Below, in pieces: positions 36,313 through 46,828 of a DNA stretch of 64,000 nucleotides; position 1 is the stretch's first letter; every line of letters begins with the position of its first letter. The notes under the pieces were generated by a model. That model did not search any database and had not been told where the DNA came from. It was given only the letters and a program-made list of their open reading frames with translations. The position numbers and the translations under genes are program-made. Where the stretch lies: assembly GCA_022059125.1 (NCBI GenBank), contig JAEUWY010000004.1, positions 1,798,001-1,862,000 of the forward strand. The letters run 5' to 3'. Origin of the DNA: Corynespora cassiicola (lineage: Eukaryota; Ascomycota; Dothideomycetes; Pleosporales; Corynesporascaceae).

Positions 36313-36531
36313 CTACTGAGCTTGATTAAAGCATTGCTTGATATAACCCGAGATAACAACACCCTCCTTTCCGACAGTAGCAGTGACCTTGTACCTCTTG
36401 TCTGTTCCCCAGGTAGACGGAGCGTCATATAGCTTCTCCTCGATCTGAATCATATCTTTTGGATCATCGGAAAATTCGTTCATCTGAATAATCTCGCGTA
36501 AAGTCTTCAGTCTGTCGGTGTCACCAGCCAT
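36313..36531 (-). CDS. Small hypothetical protein (72 residues)
   Basis: Single frame from ATG 36531. The upstream extension begins at a GTG and is unlikely to be used. The product is charged and compositionally normal: MAGDTDRLKTLREIIQ, DDPKDMIQIEEKLYDAP, then WGTDKRYKVTATVGKEGVVI and SGYIKQ. It reads like a small alpha plus beta cytosolic protein, with no signal peptide or membrane segment. I recognise no family. It lies alone in an AT-rich interval ahead of the F-box gene on the same strand. Real expression is uncertain, but balanced residue use argues against a chance ORF. Confidence 0.5.
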   Translation of the reverse strand: MAGDTDRLKTLREIIQMNEFSDDPKDMIQIEEKLYDAPSTWGTDKRYKVTATVGKEGVVISGYIKQCFNQAQ

Positions 36532-36794
36532 GATGGTTACTGGCACATTCTTTGATTTTTTTTTCTAGATGTTTATGCGTATAGCTTCTTTCTCTACGTA
36601 GTTTGTTAAACCAGGAGAGACATGGTCTTATATTACCATTGATATTATAGTTCAAAGGAAACCCTATCCACTACAATCTAGTACACGGGCCATCTACTAT
36701 GTGTTCGGCCCGTATGCCAGACGGATTGAATTTTGCAGTCTTCTCGGATCCTTCACCCACATATCATGGACTACGGCACTGTGACTACTATTTA

Positions 36795-38693
36795 TCACGC
36801 CACTTGGAGAGGAAAACTCGACCAATCGTCTTTCCAATGCTTGTTGCCTTCTTTGCGGGGCCAGATGGAACGGAATACGTGGTCATCTCCCAACTGAGAA
36901 ACAGGCCCTTCGCGAGATTCCCTTTCATGTTTACCCAGTTCCCTAACCGTAATGTCATCGCGATCCTCTCGCGGAACGCGCTCTATCAGCCATGACCGAC
37001 TCAGACACTCGGTGAATGTGTAAATGGAACTTGAGGACGTAGAATCGCCGAATTTATCACCTCCTCTGGTCCACAATTTGAGACGCTCCAGCCGCCTACC
37101 TGTTTCTTTATAGCTGGTAATTTTCCAGATGGAGCGTGCCAGCATTTCGTCTACTGCACAATTGATCAAGGTTTCCTTAAAAGTACCCCTCTTGAGACCG
37201 CGACGAGGGCCCTCGAGTTGATCCTCTCCATCAAATTGGGGGTTGTACGTGCTGTCTCGAAGAACCCGCCAATTCGAACAGTCCAGAATAAGAAGCAGAG
37301 ATTGCAATTTTTTCATCTTGCTGAAGCATCTGTACCTCTCAGCCTCAGAAGCACTGGACATGTCGCGCTTCACTGTTATGGCGAGCTCTTCTAGTAGAGG
37401 GCACTGCGCTTGAACCTGTAGAATGTGATCCTTGGTGAGCTCCATGGGGATATCTCGTCGATTTCGACCATTATCGTAGGCAAAAGGACTCTCAGTAGAA
37501 TGTAGAGCGAGCTTCTTTAGCTTCTGTCCATGATGGGACAAAATGGCATCCAGGATGTGTGAATCCATTGGCCCGTGGACGAACAACTGTTCGAGAGGTT
37601 CGAAGAGCTGGAAAAAGGAGACTGCATTTTCACTGTAATTCGGGCTTTCTCCAGCCATGTCGCCGCGGGTAAGACGAACGCTGAGTGTTCTCAGCCGGGG
37701 GAATGAATGGTTTTGGACAACCCAATCCATTGTCTCGCCACTGAGTTCACTCCCGAGGGTGAGATGCTGAAGGCAAGAAAAGTTTATATGCCTGGCCCAT
37801 TCCTGTAACTCTGCTGGCGAAGACGATCCTTTGAGAGACAGCGATGTCAAGGAACCCAATGCTTCGCCGGTAAAGCCTGGGAGACCATGCCAAGACTCTA
37901 CGCGGCTGAAGTACCTCGAAGAGCGGAATGCAAAGATGCCCAAGACAATGACTTCCTTGAGATTGGGAGCAAGCCCAGAAGCAAGCTCCATCATAGCCTC
38001 CGAGTTAAAATCGTCGTCGCCATCCGAATCCCGAAAAGCGCAGGCGACCTTCACTTTGTACAGAGATGGGGATGTGGCAAGCTCCATCTCGTAAGGATAA
38101 GGGACACCCCACAATAAAGTCCGGAATCGAAACGTGAGATGATGTAGCCTGCAATGAGGATGCTTCTCGTGGAGGGTCCTGAGAATACTTGGCGGGAATT
38201 GACTCTGGCAGTCGTAGATGAGATCTTTCAGGTGGGGTATCGCTTGGAGCAGGCTCACAACCGGAGCCCATGCCATGTCCTCCTCAGATGACTTTTTAAT
38301 GACGGGCTCGTCATAAACCACATAGTGACGGGAAAGAGGCACTCGTTCTTCGTCATCCAGTATATTTTCGAGGTCATATTCTGTCTTGCACGTTTCCTTG
38401 CCATCGCTGTCCGTCTTTTTGGCGTTCAGCCGTAGGGCCCCTTTGATACTGATGCGTCGGACGTGGCGGGTGGAATCCAGGCGGGATAGAGCCTCAAAAA
38501 GTCTTTCGACATCGCGCCGCAGTTTTTCGCGATGGTCAACTGTAATATCAATGTGCTGGAAGATGAGAAACATTGAGGCATTGTGACAGGCCTTGCTAGT
38601 CAAGCTGAAGGCGTAAAGGCTAGGCCGATGTACTGTCTCCACGCAATCTGCTATCTGCTGCAGCAGCTCGAGTGGCAAGGAAGAAAGATCCAT
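36795..38693 (-). CDS. F-box protein with repeat-like C-terminal part
   Basis: Single exon, 632 residues from ATG 38693. An in-frame codon 108 bases upstream would add a basic stretch, but the F-box starts right at the chosen Met. The F-box spans about residues 1-45: MDLSSLPLELLQQIADCVET, then SLYAFSLTSKACHNASMFLI. The rest contains spaced leucine-rich segments (HLKDLIYDCQS, LTSLSLKGSS, LQHLTLGSELSG, FPRLRTLSVRL, LKKLALHS, CPLLEELAI), suggesting a degenerate LRR solenoid for substrate binding in an SCF ubiquitin ligase. Large, fast-evolving F-box families like this are common in Pezizomycotina. The substrate is unknown. Confidence 0.8.
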   Translation of the reverse strand: MDLSSLPLELLQQIADCVETVHRPSLYAFSLTSKACHNASMFLIFQHIDITVDHREKLRRDVERLFEALSRLDSTRHVRRISIKGALRLNAKKTDSDGKETCKTEYDLENILDDEERVPLSRHYVVYDEPVIKKSSEEDMAWAPVVSLLQAIPHLKDLIYDCQSQFPPSILRTLHEKHPHCRLHHLTFRFRTLLWGVPYPYEMELATSPSLYKVKVACAFRDSDGDDDFNSEAMMELASGLAPNLKEVIVLGIFAFRSSRYFSRVESWHGLPGFTGEALGSLTSLSLKGSSSPAELQEWARHINFSCLQHLTLGSELSGETMDWVVQNHSFPRLRTLSVRLTRGDMAGESPNYSENAVSFFQLFEPLEQLFVHGPMDSHILDAILSHHGQKLKKLALHSTESPFAYDNGRNRRDIPMELTKDHILQVQAQCPLLEELAITVKRDMSSASEAERYRCFSKMKKLQSLLLILDCSNWRVLRDSTYNPQFDGEDQLEGPRRGLKRGTFKETLINCAVDEMLARSIWKITSYKETGRRLERLKLWTRGGDKFGDSTSSSSIYTFTECLSRSWLIERVPREDRDDITVRELGKHERESREGPVSQLGDDHVFRSIWPRKEGNKHWKDDWSSFPLQVA

Positions 38694-39627
38694 TTTGGTC
38701 GAGCCTGTTGTTGCGTTTGGTTCAACACGGTGGCAATGGCGGACCGCATGAGCTTTACGGTGAAGTTTCACGGCGTAGGTTCTAAAAATAGATGTAGGCA
38801 AACGGCTGTGGGGGCCAACTTACAACAAGGTGGATTCCTCTGCTCAGCTTTTCTATCATTTAATTCTATAAGCTGTCTACCTCTGCTGTAGAATCACCAT
38901 GATACTATCAAAAAGGACCAATAATACCTAGAGATATAGCTCTAGGTACCTAGGTAGTGGAAACATGACATGTCACGTGATAGTAACGTTTCGGGCGGCC
39001 TGCACCCTACTCGTAGGAATCAGAGGATCCTAAAGGACAGCATATGGCTGGACTGTGAGACATTTTCTCTGCGGTGGAGACAGTCACAAGGTTCCCGATC
39101 ATCATTTCCCGGTTCTCGGGCATCCAAAATTCCACGGCGCAATCTCTGCCACATGGCTAAGCTCCATGGCCATCCTTGGCGCCCCCGAGCTGCCGCGCGC
39201 GCAAATATGAGCACACGAGTACCTCTAGCGGCTCAATCGCATGTTGGGTTTCTCTTGGCCTATTAAACAGTAGCAGGCACTTTTGCCTCGGTGTTTTGTC
39301 CTGTCGGATTGCGGAGCGCGGATTCCGTCCGGGCGCCATCCGTGGGGGGAGACATGACGCGAAGGATTGCTTGGCGGGGGGCATCTAGGCTCTTGAAGAT
39401 TTGGAAACAAGCCGAAGTAGCGAAATGAGGGGCAAAGTTGTGAAGGACGAAGGTTAAAAAAGTCGGGTATTGTGATCTATATGCTCTTGGTGCATGGCGA
39501 TGCCATCAATGTCTGCATGCGTTGAGATAGGCTGTGGCTCTCAACGAGGAAAACAAAAACTCCATGAACCCCCATTCCCACACAAACGTCGACGATCAGA
39601 GGCGAAAAAGCAGGCCCTTGTAAGGAT
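38694..39627. other. Intergenic region with palindromic CCTAGG cluster
   Basis: Upstream of the F-box gene and downstream of the GT25 gene. Contains the inverted repeat at 38925-38956. No gene supported. Confidence 0.55.
38925..38956. repeat. Inverted repeat and CTAGGTACCTAG palindrome
   Basis: TACCTAGAG (38925-38933) and its perfect complement CTCTAGGTA (38940-38948) are separated by six bases. The right arm runs into a 12-base palindrome, ctaggtacctag, at 38942-38953. It lies about 230-260 bases upstream of the F-box start codon. Confidence 0.85.
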
Positions 39628-40892
39628 TCATCTCAGCTCGTTTTCCATATCCTTCCAGTAGTTCTTCTCAAACACTTTCGGAAGGCTCTTTCGGATCGAG
39701 TTCTTGAGTCCTTGGCTCTTCCCATCCATGTTACCCTTCGTATTGACTTCCTGCGCATTCATGATCGCATCATTGTCCGAATCCTGGGCCCCACCAACTC
39801 TCCATGTGACGAAGGCCGGCGGTTGCATCGTGTATCCGCTCAGCACTCCTTCCTTGGTGCGGAAGGCAATCTCGTTGTCGACAGGGTGGCCAAAGGGTCT
39901 CCAGCCGCCAATCTGGTAAAGCATGCGCATGGCGCCCATGCGAGAAACACCGTATCCCATGAGGCAAACCGGGGTAAATGTAGGCGCAATGACTCGGATG
40001 CCGTCCGACTCTGTCAGATTCCAGATTTGGGTGAACTCGCGCTTGACCCACGGATGCAGCGTCGAAAGAGGCGGACCGTTCGGCTCGTTGTACACCTGGT
40101 GGAGGTCAAGGCGCTCACGATTGGGTTTGCCGCCACACTGTCCAACGAAGAGTTCGTCCCAGTCGCAACCTGTTTGCCGTTAATACGCGGTGCATTTTCT
40201 CTATCCGCGGTGCCACTCACCATAAGGGCATTCCTCTTTCCAGCCCTTGTCCACGTCCTTGCCCCACCTGATGGTGTTGTTGTAGCGTAGTTGCCAATTC
40301 AGAGTCCCCATGATTTGCTTGATGTTTACGTCAAAGTCGACGTCGTCCTCGATAATGAGCGCGGATTGAATGTTGTTGTCGATGATGTAGCGCCAGACAT
40401 TTGCATGAGCCCGCCAGATTCCGAGCGCTGCAGTCCCGTTCATGTCATTGTTTCCAATGTGAGGCGGTTGCGCCTTGGGATGAATCTCGTCGGCCGAGAC
40501 CTGAGAACATGTCAACTCGCGTTCTGCAAGGATGCAGTGCTATGCGCTCATGCAATACATACGCCGGGCATCATCGTCAGCTTCAAACCAGCCACAGCGG
40601 CAATAAGTGACAGTGCGTCTTGCCTGTCAGTGCGGTACGGCATGCTCAAGTAGATGATCTCCTGAAAGTCCAGTGTCTCGTTCGCAGGCTTAGGCTCTGG
40701 CACCCGCGTACCAAACGGCAACGAGGCCTTGGATAGGCTGTCTGGCACATGGTTCTTGAGTCCTCCGGAAACGCCGTCCTCTGATATGGTCTGCGACCCA
40801 AACCGACTCACGGTGAAGAAAAGAGTGATGACCACCGTCGAGGCGACTAGAACTTGCAGAATTCGAATGCCCTGCATTGTAAGGAACGACAT
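39628..40892 (-). CDS. GT25-family (LPS/collagen galactosyltransferase-like) glycosyltransferase
   Basis: Three exons, minus strand: 40892-40563, 40500-40221, 40169-39628, giving 383 residues. Type II membrane layout: a short cytosolic end, then an anchor at about residues 10-27 (ILQVLVASTVVITLFFTVS), a linker, and a lumenal domain beginning IIYLSMPYRTDRQDALSLIA, the usual GT25 opening. The metal/nucleotide-sugar site is LIIEDDVDFD (EDD 161-163). Further conserved elements are GIWRAHANVWRYI and FTPVCLMGYGVSRMGAMRML. Fungal GT25 proteins are Golgi enzymes of unknown acceptor, related to bacterial LPS galactosyltransferases. The final exon ends with a basic tail. Confidence 0.88.
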
Positions 40893-42487
40893 GACAGTAG
40901 GAAGGCAGAGTGCGGGATGCGGAAGAGACGTGGGTTATGGGGGCTGGCCAGATGTAAGTATATCCCGGAAATGTGCGCCAGGGGCCTGTGGGCTGGGCTA
41001 GGATGTGCGCCCTTGCCCCGAGCCGTGCCACTTGCATGGTCAGCTGCAGGGCGGAATGTGCCCTTGGTACTTCAGTGTCGGTGTACAAAGCTAGCCCCAA
41101 GAAACGACACCACCCAGGCTTGACTTGAATTCTTTGCGCAGCGCGCAGCACACCGTGTCCCCCTCTGCCCTTCTCTGTCCCCACCCGCAAGGCCAGAGTT
41201 TGACGGCGCGCTCCCGGCGGACTCGTCAGCACAGGGAAATTGCACGCCGCGGGCATGATAAGCACTCGATACCGATATGTCCACTGTGACAGGGCGCCCG
41301 CGTACGCCATCCGTCCGCCAAGCGGGTACGCGAGTGCAGGCCCTGGTTTTGGGCGAAAAGCCCCCAACCGGCGTGATCCAAAATACGCTGCATCTGGCCA
41401 ATCGATGATACGGCCCTTCTATCATGAGTAGCGGTTCGACCAAGCGGCCATCGATCAGATGCCATCAGATTCGACTCGAGATGTGATCGGCATGGGGAAC
41501 CACCGTCGGACTGTCCCAAGTGTGTCCAGCCCCCCCCAGGAGTCGAAGACGGGCGCGGTTGCACCAACGAGGCGAAGTAAAATGCGGCGTGGAAGAAAAT
41601 TTGCAACTGCCTTTTTGCGCATCGCGAGGCGGTCGAGTCTCAGCCTCGCCGTTCTCATCTCTGATCATTCCCTCATCGGTGATGCGCAAGCCATCGATTT
41701 ACCCGCAAAGGGGGGGGGGGGCACTCGCTCAACGGTAAAGGAACGCCAATCTCGCCTGCTCATCTACGCCCCTTCCAACGGGAAAAGGAAGCCTTTTGTA
41801 AGCCCTGCTTGCCATCAACACAAAATCTGCTTACAGTTAGTGGGCATGCCCTCCCCCCTGCGCATCTGTTCTGCGTACTCCCTTTAGGGCCACAAGTGCG
41901 AATCTCAGGGGTGAAGCAACTGCCATCAAACGATTCCTTTGGTAGATTACTCGCCTGTTCAGACGTTCAACACTTGAGAGACCCAGCAGAACAGGGGGTA
42001 CCACTGCAATACCCTGGCCTGAAATTGCTTAGCCAGATGCCTGGCCGCGTGAAGGCGTTCTAGAAGCACTAGCACAACTAGGGTCTCTAGCAGGCCTTGG
42101 GCGCTCTAGTCGCTGCATGATGACCGAAAAACAAAGGGTCCACGGGCGCTATAAGAGCGAAGGCAGCCTGCAAGACACATACAGACTGCGACAGATATAA
42201 GCCTTTTAGTTTCCGCGTTACGAGTCTTCCCGTCAGCCATGCTTCGATCAGTCTCCACGTTCCATAGATCGGGGCGTGCACGCGGGAAACTCGGCAAGAA
42301 CTGTAGCTCCAAGCAAGACGAAACCGATTGCGATTGGTAGAAACGGGTTCTAAGATGAAGCCTCTGGATGGCCTACCAAACGCAGGGTAGAGCCGGCCTC
42401 CAATGCCGGATCCACACACAGCTGTTGCCATGCAAAGGGCAGATCATGCGGGGTATAACACGATCCACTGAAAGCTTCAACGCTGGC
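40893..42487. other. Intergenic region, no gene seen
   Basis: Promoter of the GT25 gene and 3' flank of the kinase gene. Includes a 73-base hairpin-like stretch (41390-41462) and a G-run near 41710. Short frames only. Confidence 0.55.
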
Positions 42488-43984
42488 TCATGCAGCGCTC
42501 ATGTCGCATGCGCACTTTTGCGACGCCCACGGTTCAAGCTTTCGAAAACTAGTTGCCACTTCTTTCGCGTCCGGTCTCTGATCTCGATTCGGTCTCAACA
42601 TGGGAGCGACAACATCGCAGTATAGTGGGTCATCGTGGAAGAATGCATCCATATCCGTCAACACCCGACCATAAAGCAACCTTGGTCGTATTGGAATAGC
42701 ATGCGGCCCCTGGCCGCTCTGTAACAGGGAATGGTGGTAGTTATCCACGGTATTGCCATTGAGAACTGCCAGCATTTCGGTAAACACGGCACCCAGAGCG
42801 AACACATCGGTTCCTCTTCCGTGTCGGTGCAAGTTCTCACCGCTTTCAATGACTTCCGGTGCTGCATACATTGCGGAGGTGCGTGCTGGATTTTCAGTAG
42901 ATGTGGTTTTCCCAATTTCAAACTGGGATGCAGAACTGAAGTCGGTGAAGTAAATGGTGTCTCCCTTGTGAATTATGTTCGAAGGCTTGATGTCTTGGTG
43001 CCGAACCCCATGGCTGTGTATATATTCCAGGGCTGAAGAGAGACACTTGAACCATGTACGGAGCCAATCCTTTTTATTCAGAATGCAGTCGTCGATTTGG
43101 AGCATGGACTGGTCCCCCGCCATATCCAAAAATGTTTTGAGGTCTCTCTCTCCAACTGGAGCCATCAACAAAGAGTAGAATTGTCGTCCAGAAGTTGGTG
43201 TCTCGCTGTAACTACCGATGATTCTGACTATATGGCAGTGTGAGAGGCTTTGAAGAACATGCGCCTCCTGCCGAGTTATTTTCAGGTATTGTTTACGTTT
43301 ATGGTACGGGATCTGTACACGTTTTCGCACAAAACTCGGACAACGGGAAGAGATGCGAACCTCTTCTACGACTCCCAGGGACCCGTGTCCGAGGGACTCT
43401 ACAACCTGAAAGAGATCGTTGTTTATTTCCTGGTAATCATGATGGCTGAAAGGCAGGCCAAATTCCACGGCAAGAATTTTAGACTCTGACGAGCTATTTG
43501 CAAGTTGCTCGACTGTTGATTGTCTTGATATCGCTGAAGAACATTTGAGAATGGGCGAAATACTGAGCGGCTCAGGAGTTGTTACAATGCCTTGGGATGG
43601 AACAGCAGAATCTGAACCAGAGTTGGGCCATGTCCCAGACGCATTTGGTGGCTCCGTTGGGGGTTCCATTTCCTTGCTTGTATCCAGCTCCTGGTTTGAC
43701 CGATTTCCCGACATGGTCTTCCAAAGCTTTTGCAAAGATCGGCTGCTTAGGAAAGACGAATTGCTCAGGTTAAACATCCCATTTCCATAAAAACTCCTAC
43801 TCTTTGATTTCCTGGGAAGCACGAGATCCTCGCCAATGACGCCATTATCTCGGAGAACAGCGACCCATTCTGGTGGTAGTCCTTGTAGCTTCTGCGTTAT
43901 CTCGTCATGAGAAATGTGGCTGATATGAATCGCCTGACCTGGAGCTGAGATCTTGAGCTTTTTCTTGCCCCACCCGGTTCTCAT
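42488..43984 (-). CDS. CRIB/PBD-containing protein kinase with altered HRD and DFG motifs
   Basis: Single exon, 498 residues. An N-terminal p21-binding (CRIB/PBD)-like motif lies at residues 12-50 (ISAPGQAIHISHISHDEITQ, then LQGLPPEWVAVLRDNGV), with the ISxP start, the paired His and the LPxEW end of PAK-type domains. A Ser/Pro linker of about 130 residues leads to a kinase domain near 190-480: glycine loop LGHGSLGVVEEV, candidate Lys in FVRKRV (Lys221), HGVRHQDIKPSN (HQD for HRD), TDFSSAS (DFS for DFG) and MYAAPE. Classical PAKs have HRD and DFG. CRIB domains bind GTP-loaded Cdc42/Rac, so this may be a Rho-regulated kinase. Lys, both Asp and Asn are kept, so activity is possible. A DH-type GEF gene lies 14 kb away in the window, but no functional link is shown. 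Confidence 0.82.
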   Translation of the reverse strand: MRTGWGKKKLKISAPGQAIHISHISHDEITQKLQGLPPEWVAVLRDNGVIGEDLVLPRKSKSRSFYGNGMFNLSNSSFLSSRSLQKLWKTMSGNRSNQELDTSKEMEPPTEPPNASGTWPNSGSDSAVPSQGIVTTPEPLSISPILKCSSAISRQSTVEQLANSSSESKILAVEFGLPFSHHDYQEINNDLFQVVESLGHGSLGVVEEVRISSRCPSFVRKRVQIPYHKRKQYLKITRQEAHVLQSLSHCHIVRIIGSYSETPTSGRQFYSLLMAPVGERDLKTFLDMAGDQSMLQIDDCILNKKDWLRTWFKCLSSALEYIHSHGVRHQDIKPSNIIHKGDTIYFTDFSSASQFEIGKTTSTENPARTSAMYAAPEVIESGENLHRHGRGTDVFALGAVFTEMLAVLNGNTVDNYHHSLLQSGQGPHAIPIRPRLLYGRVLTDMDAFFHDDPLYCDVVAPMLRPNRDQRPDAKEVATSFRKLEPWASQKCACDMSAA

Positions 43985-44576
43985 GGCTGTTGGTGTATCT
44001 CCCTATTGATCGGAAGCACAACGTGCGTCGTCGCGCGGCGCCGGAGGCGTGAAGCAAAAGCCCAATCCGGATGGTTTGATGTTAACGTGGGCCTTTTCAT
44101 ATCATTGGGGCGCATAAGAGCCCACTTGACTGTGAGTGGTGACCGTGGACTGAAGTCACCGAAGCTGAACATGAGGTGGGGAAGCCGTCACACTATGCAC
44201 AGCCACCGCCTTGCCACATTCCCCAAAAGAGGACTAGTTGAAAAGCAACTCCCAAGGTTCCCGATGTCTCCCGAGGTCCTTCGAGATGCAAATAGAAATT
44301 CCCTAGGCCCTTTTAGTCTTGATTATTGCCCAAACGTACTTGAACATCCTTCATTGAAATCATACCAATCGTGCGTAATACATTATCATTATTTTCAATT
44401 ATTCGTTCACTGCCGTCAATCCCACATACATCCATCGTCCTCGATATGATGGCTGCTCCCAACACACACTAGGAACCGCCCAAAAGATGACGCCTTGCTC
44501 ATGCACGAAGAAATTCGCACTGGAAAAGGGAAAAAACCATCAAAATCTCCAACACATTTAGCGAAAGATTACCTCC
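43985..44576. other. Intergenic region, kinase upstream / laccase downstream
   Basis: Both neighbours are on the minus strand, so this is the kinase promoter and the laccase 3' flank. No gene seen. Confidence 0.6.
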
Positions 44577-46668
44577 TCAACCTGACTCGCCATGTCCGAA
44601 GCCGTTGGGCCAACGCTCGTCCTGGAATGTAGACCAGGTTTGACAGCCATCCTGCAACTCTCCTGCATTACTGACACTACCCATGATCTCATCCTTCCTC
44701 TCGATAAACTGAAGACCAAAGCCAGCAGCAAGGTGGAACGGAATGTGGCAGTGCATCAGCCACGCTCCAGGATTATCGGATTCGAATGCTAGGACAATAT
44801 ATCCAAATTTTGGGAGCGTCACAGTGTCTCTCCGGATGGGATTGTCGGTCTTGAGCCGAGATACGTCGCCCGTCCAATGCGCATTCTCTTGGTGATCCAG
44901 TACAAAGAAGTCGTGGCCGTGAAGGTGGATGGGATGAGGAAGTGGCGCCGTTGTGTTGTCTTGTTGGATTACCCAATACTGGAACTGGACAGAAGTTAGC
45001 ATGAACTCTACGAGTGTGCACATTCTCGAGCGTGCATACCTTGTTTGCTTCTCCGACGAAATACACATTCTGAGTCTCACTAAAGTTGTTTTTTCCTTCG
45101 AGTATCTGCCGCAGAGTCGGTTGCTTGAAATCAATCGCCATGGAATTTCTGTTGATCAGCCACTGCACGAGGTTGTCCTTGGTGGCAGTGTTTGTGAAAC
45201 CAACGTTGATACCGTCCGGCAACTCTCGGGGGACTTCAGTGTGCACAAATGGTACGATATTGGTCTCATCATAGCATCCCGTCGGGAGTGGCGCGCTGGC
45301 TGCAGAATCAGGCTCACCGGAGCCTGAACCTTCGTAGCGAAATATGCTTTTGATGTTGGCAGCGTTCGCATTAGGGCCATCACAGGCACCGCCACCTGTG
45401 CCAACACGCAGCCAGTAGTTCCCAACTGTCTGGTTGGCATTTATGATGACGTCGTATCGTTGACCTTCATTGGTGAGCCTCGTCAGCGGACATGTTCGGG
45501 TGTTTATGCACGACTGCAGCGGGGCCCCGCACCCGGGCTTTGCGTGGAATTTGTGACTTACCCACGGAAAGGACCAGGGATGTTGTTGTAAAAGGCACGA
45601 TAGGCACGAAGTCTGCTGCGATGACGGTGAATGGATGACCGTCTAGAGACACGTGGACAAAATTGTTGATTCCCGTGTTGACAAGGCGAAGTAGGTGACT
45701 TTTCCCCGGTTTCAATGTCGTGACGGCGTACTCTCCCCCAGAAGCGGATGTCATGGATCCGTTTACGAGGAGATTATCAGCAGACGGAGCTCTTGCAGCA
45801 TGCAGGGCTGCCGCATTTACAGTAAACCTGGTCCACTGTAAGTATTCCGTTCATAGATTGGTTGGTGCAGTGATATCTTACAAGGGTGTGTGGAACCAAT
45901 CGGTAAAAGGAAGAATCCCTAGATCGACTTCATAGTTTGCACTTGCAGGACCATGGATCACGATGCCGCCTACAATCCCCTCGCCGTACTGAACGCTATA
46001 GTGACCATGGTACCATGTGGAGCCATAGTTGGTTGCCCTGAATCTGTAGACTTTCCTTTCGCCTGGAGCGATTGGGCATTCCGTAATTCCTGGTGCTCCA
46101 TCCATGTCATTAGTACCAAGCTGGCGAAGCCCATGCCAATGGAGGCCAGTGCCATTGACAGTTAATGAATTGGTCACAACAACCTCTATTTCATCGCCCC
46201 AATCAGCATATATGGTCTTCCCGAGTCAGAAGTGCCGCGTTTAGTGTTTATTGAGTTGAATACTCACGGGTCCTGGGTACTGCCCGTTGACCACCATCAT
46301 GGGTTTGGGAACACCATCTGGTGCTAGGGTCACATTCGTGATATCGAACTCATACTAGGGCCTAATTAACGGTGTAACCATTGATTATTGTGGTTGATTC
46401 AACTTACCTTTACTGTTTTACCAGTGTTTGGCCACTTCAAGTCCATATCTGTGCTAACATCGAAGCCATCTGACCAACAGCTTCTTGATCGAGGCCCATG
46501 CAGACAACCACCGTGCTGATAGCTGTTGTCGTAATTGCCATTTGGAATGTCCCGTAGGCCTTCCCTCTTCCAAGGGACATCAGGTGCGCGTGGTGGTGAT
46601 GGAAGGGCGGCAAGAGGAGAGGAGAGCAAGGCCAACAGGCCTACAATCCTCGTAATAGAGTACAACAT
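44577..46668 (-). CDS. Secreted ascomycete laccase (multicopper oxidase)
   Basis: Six exons, minus strand: 46668-46408, 46354-46268, 46216-45882, 45827-45562, 45464-45040, 44984-44577, giving 593 residues. Signal peptide at about 1-20 (MLYSITRIVGLLALLSSPLA), followed by a pro-region. Copper ligands are all present: HWHG (142-145), WYHGH (184-188), HPIHLHGH (475-482) and HCHIPFHLAAGF (536-547). The residue ten after the T1 Cys is Phe, as in high-potential laccases. C-terminal processing in asco-laccases leaves DSGL/I/V, whereas this protein simply stops after ...GHGESG, so the plug is one residue short. It oxidises phenols with reduction of oxygen to water, outside the cell. Roles in melanin, lignin or detoxification cannot be separated here. 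Confidence 0.92.
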
Positions 46669-46820
46669 TATGATGGCTTGGGTAAGTCTAAAAGAAAGTG
46701 GGAGTGGTTGCTCCGACACCAAAAGCCGACAACGAATGCACAGAGTGCCCTTGGGCAACTGGAAAGGAAGACTACGGAAACGAGGTGCGCCTCAGTGTTG
46801 TGAGGAGGTACAAGCTTGCC

Positions 46821-46828
46821 ATTAAATA
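46821..46828 (-). promoter_or_regulatory. Possible TATA-like element of the laccase gene
   Basis: Minus-strand tatttaat about 155 bases upstream of the laccase start codon. Weak evidence, based on sequence and spacing only. Confidence 0.3.

Noticed and set aside
41390..41462. Functional tRNA-Met gene
   Set aside because: Span and terminal pairing fit, but the D-arm is shifted, the anticodon stem has three pairs, and no TTCRA T-loop or proper A/B boxes are present. Kept only as a structural curiosity.
32062..46668. Secondary-metabolite gene cluster (C6 factor, RTA1, kinase, laccase)
   Set aside because: No core synthase (PKS, NRPS, terpene cyclase or DMATS) is present, and orientation and content look like unrelated accessory genes.
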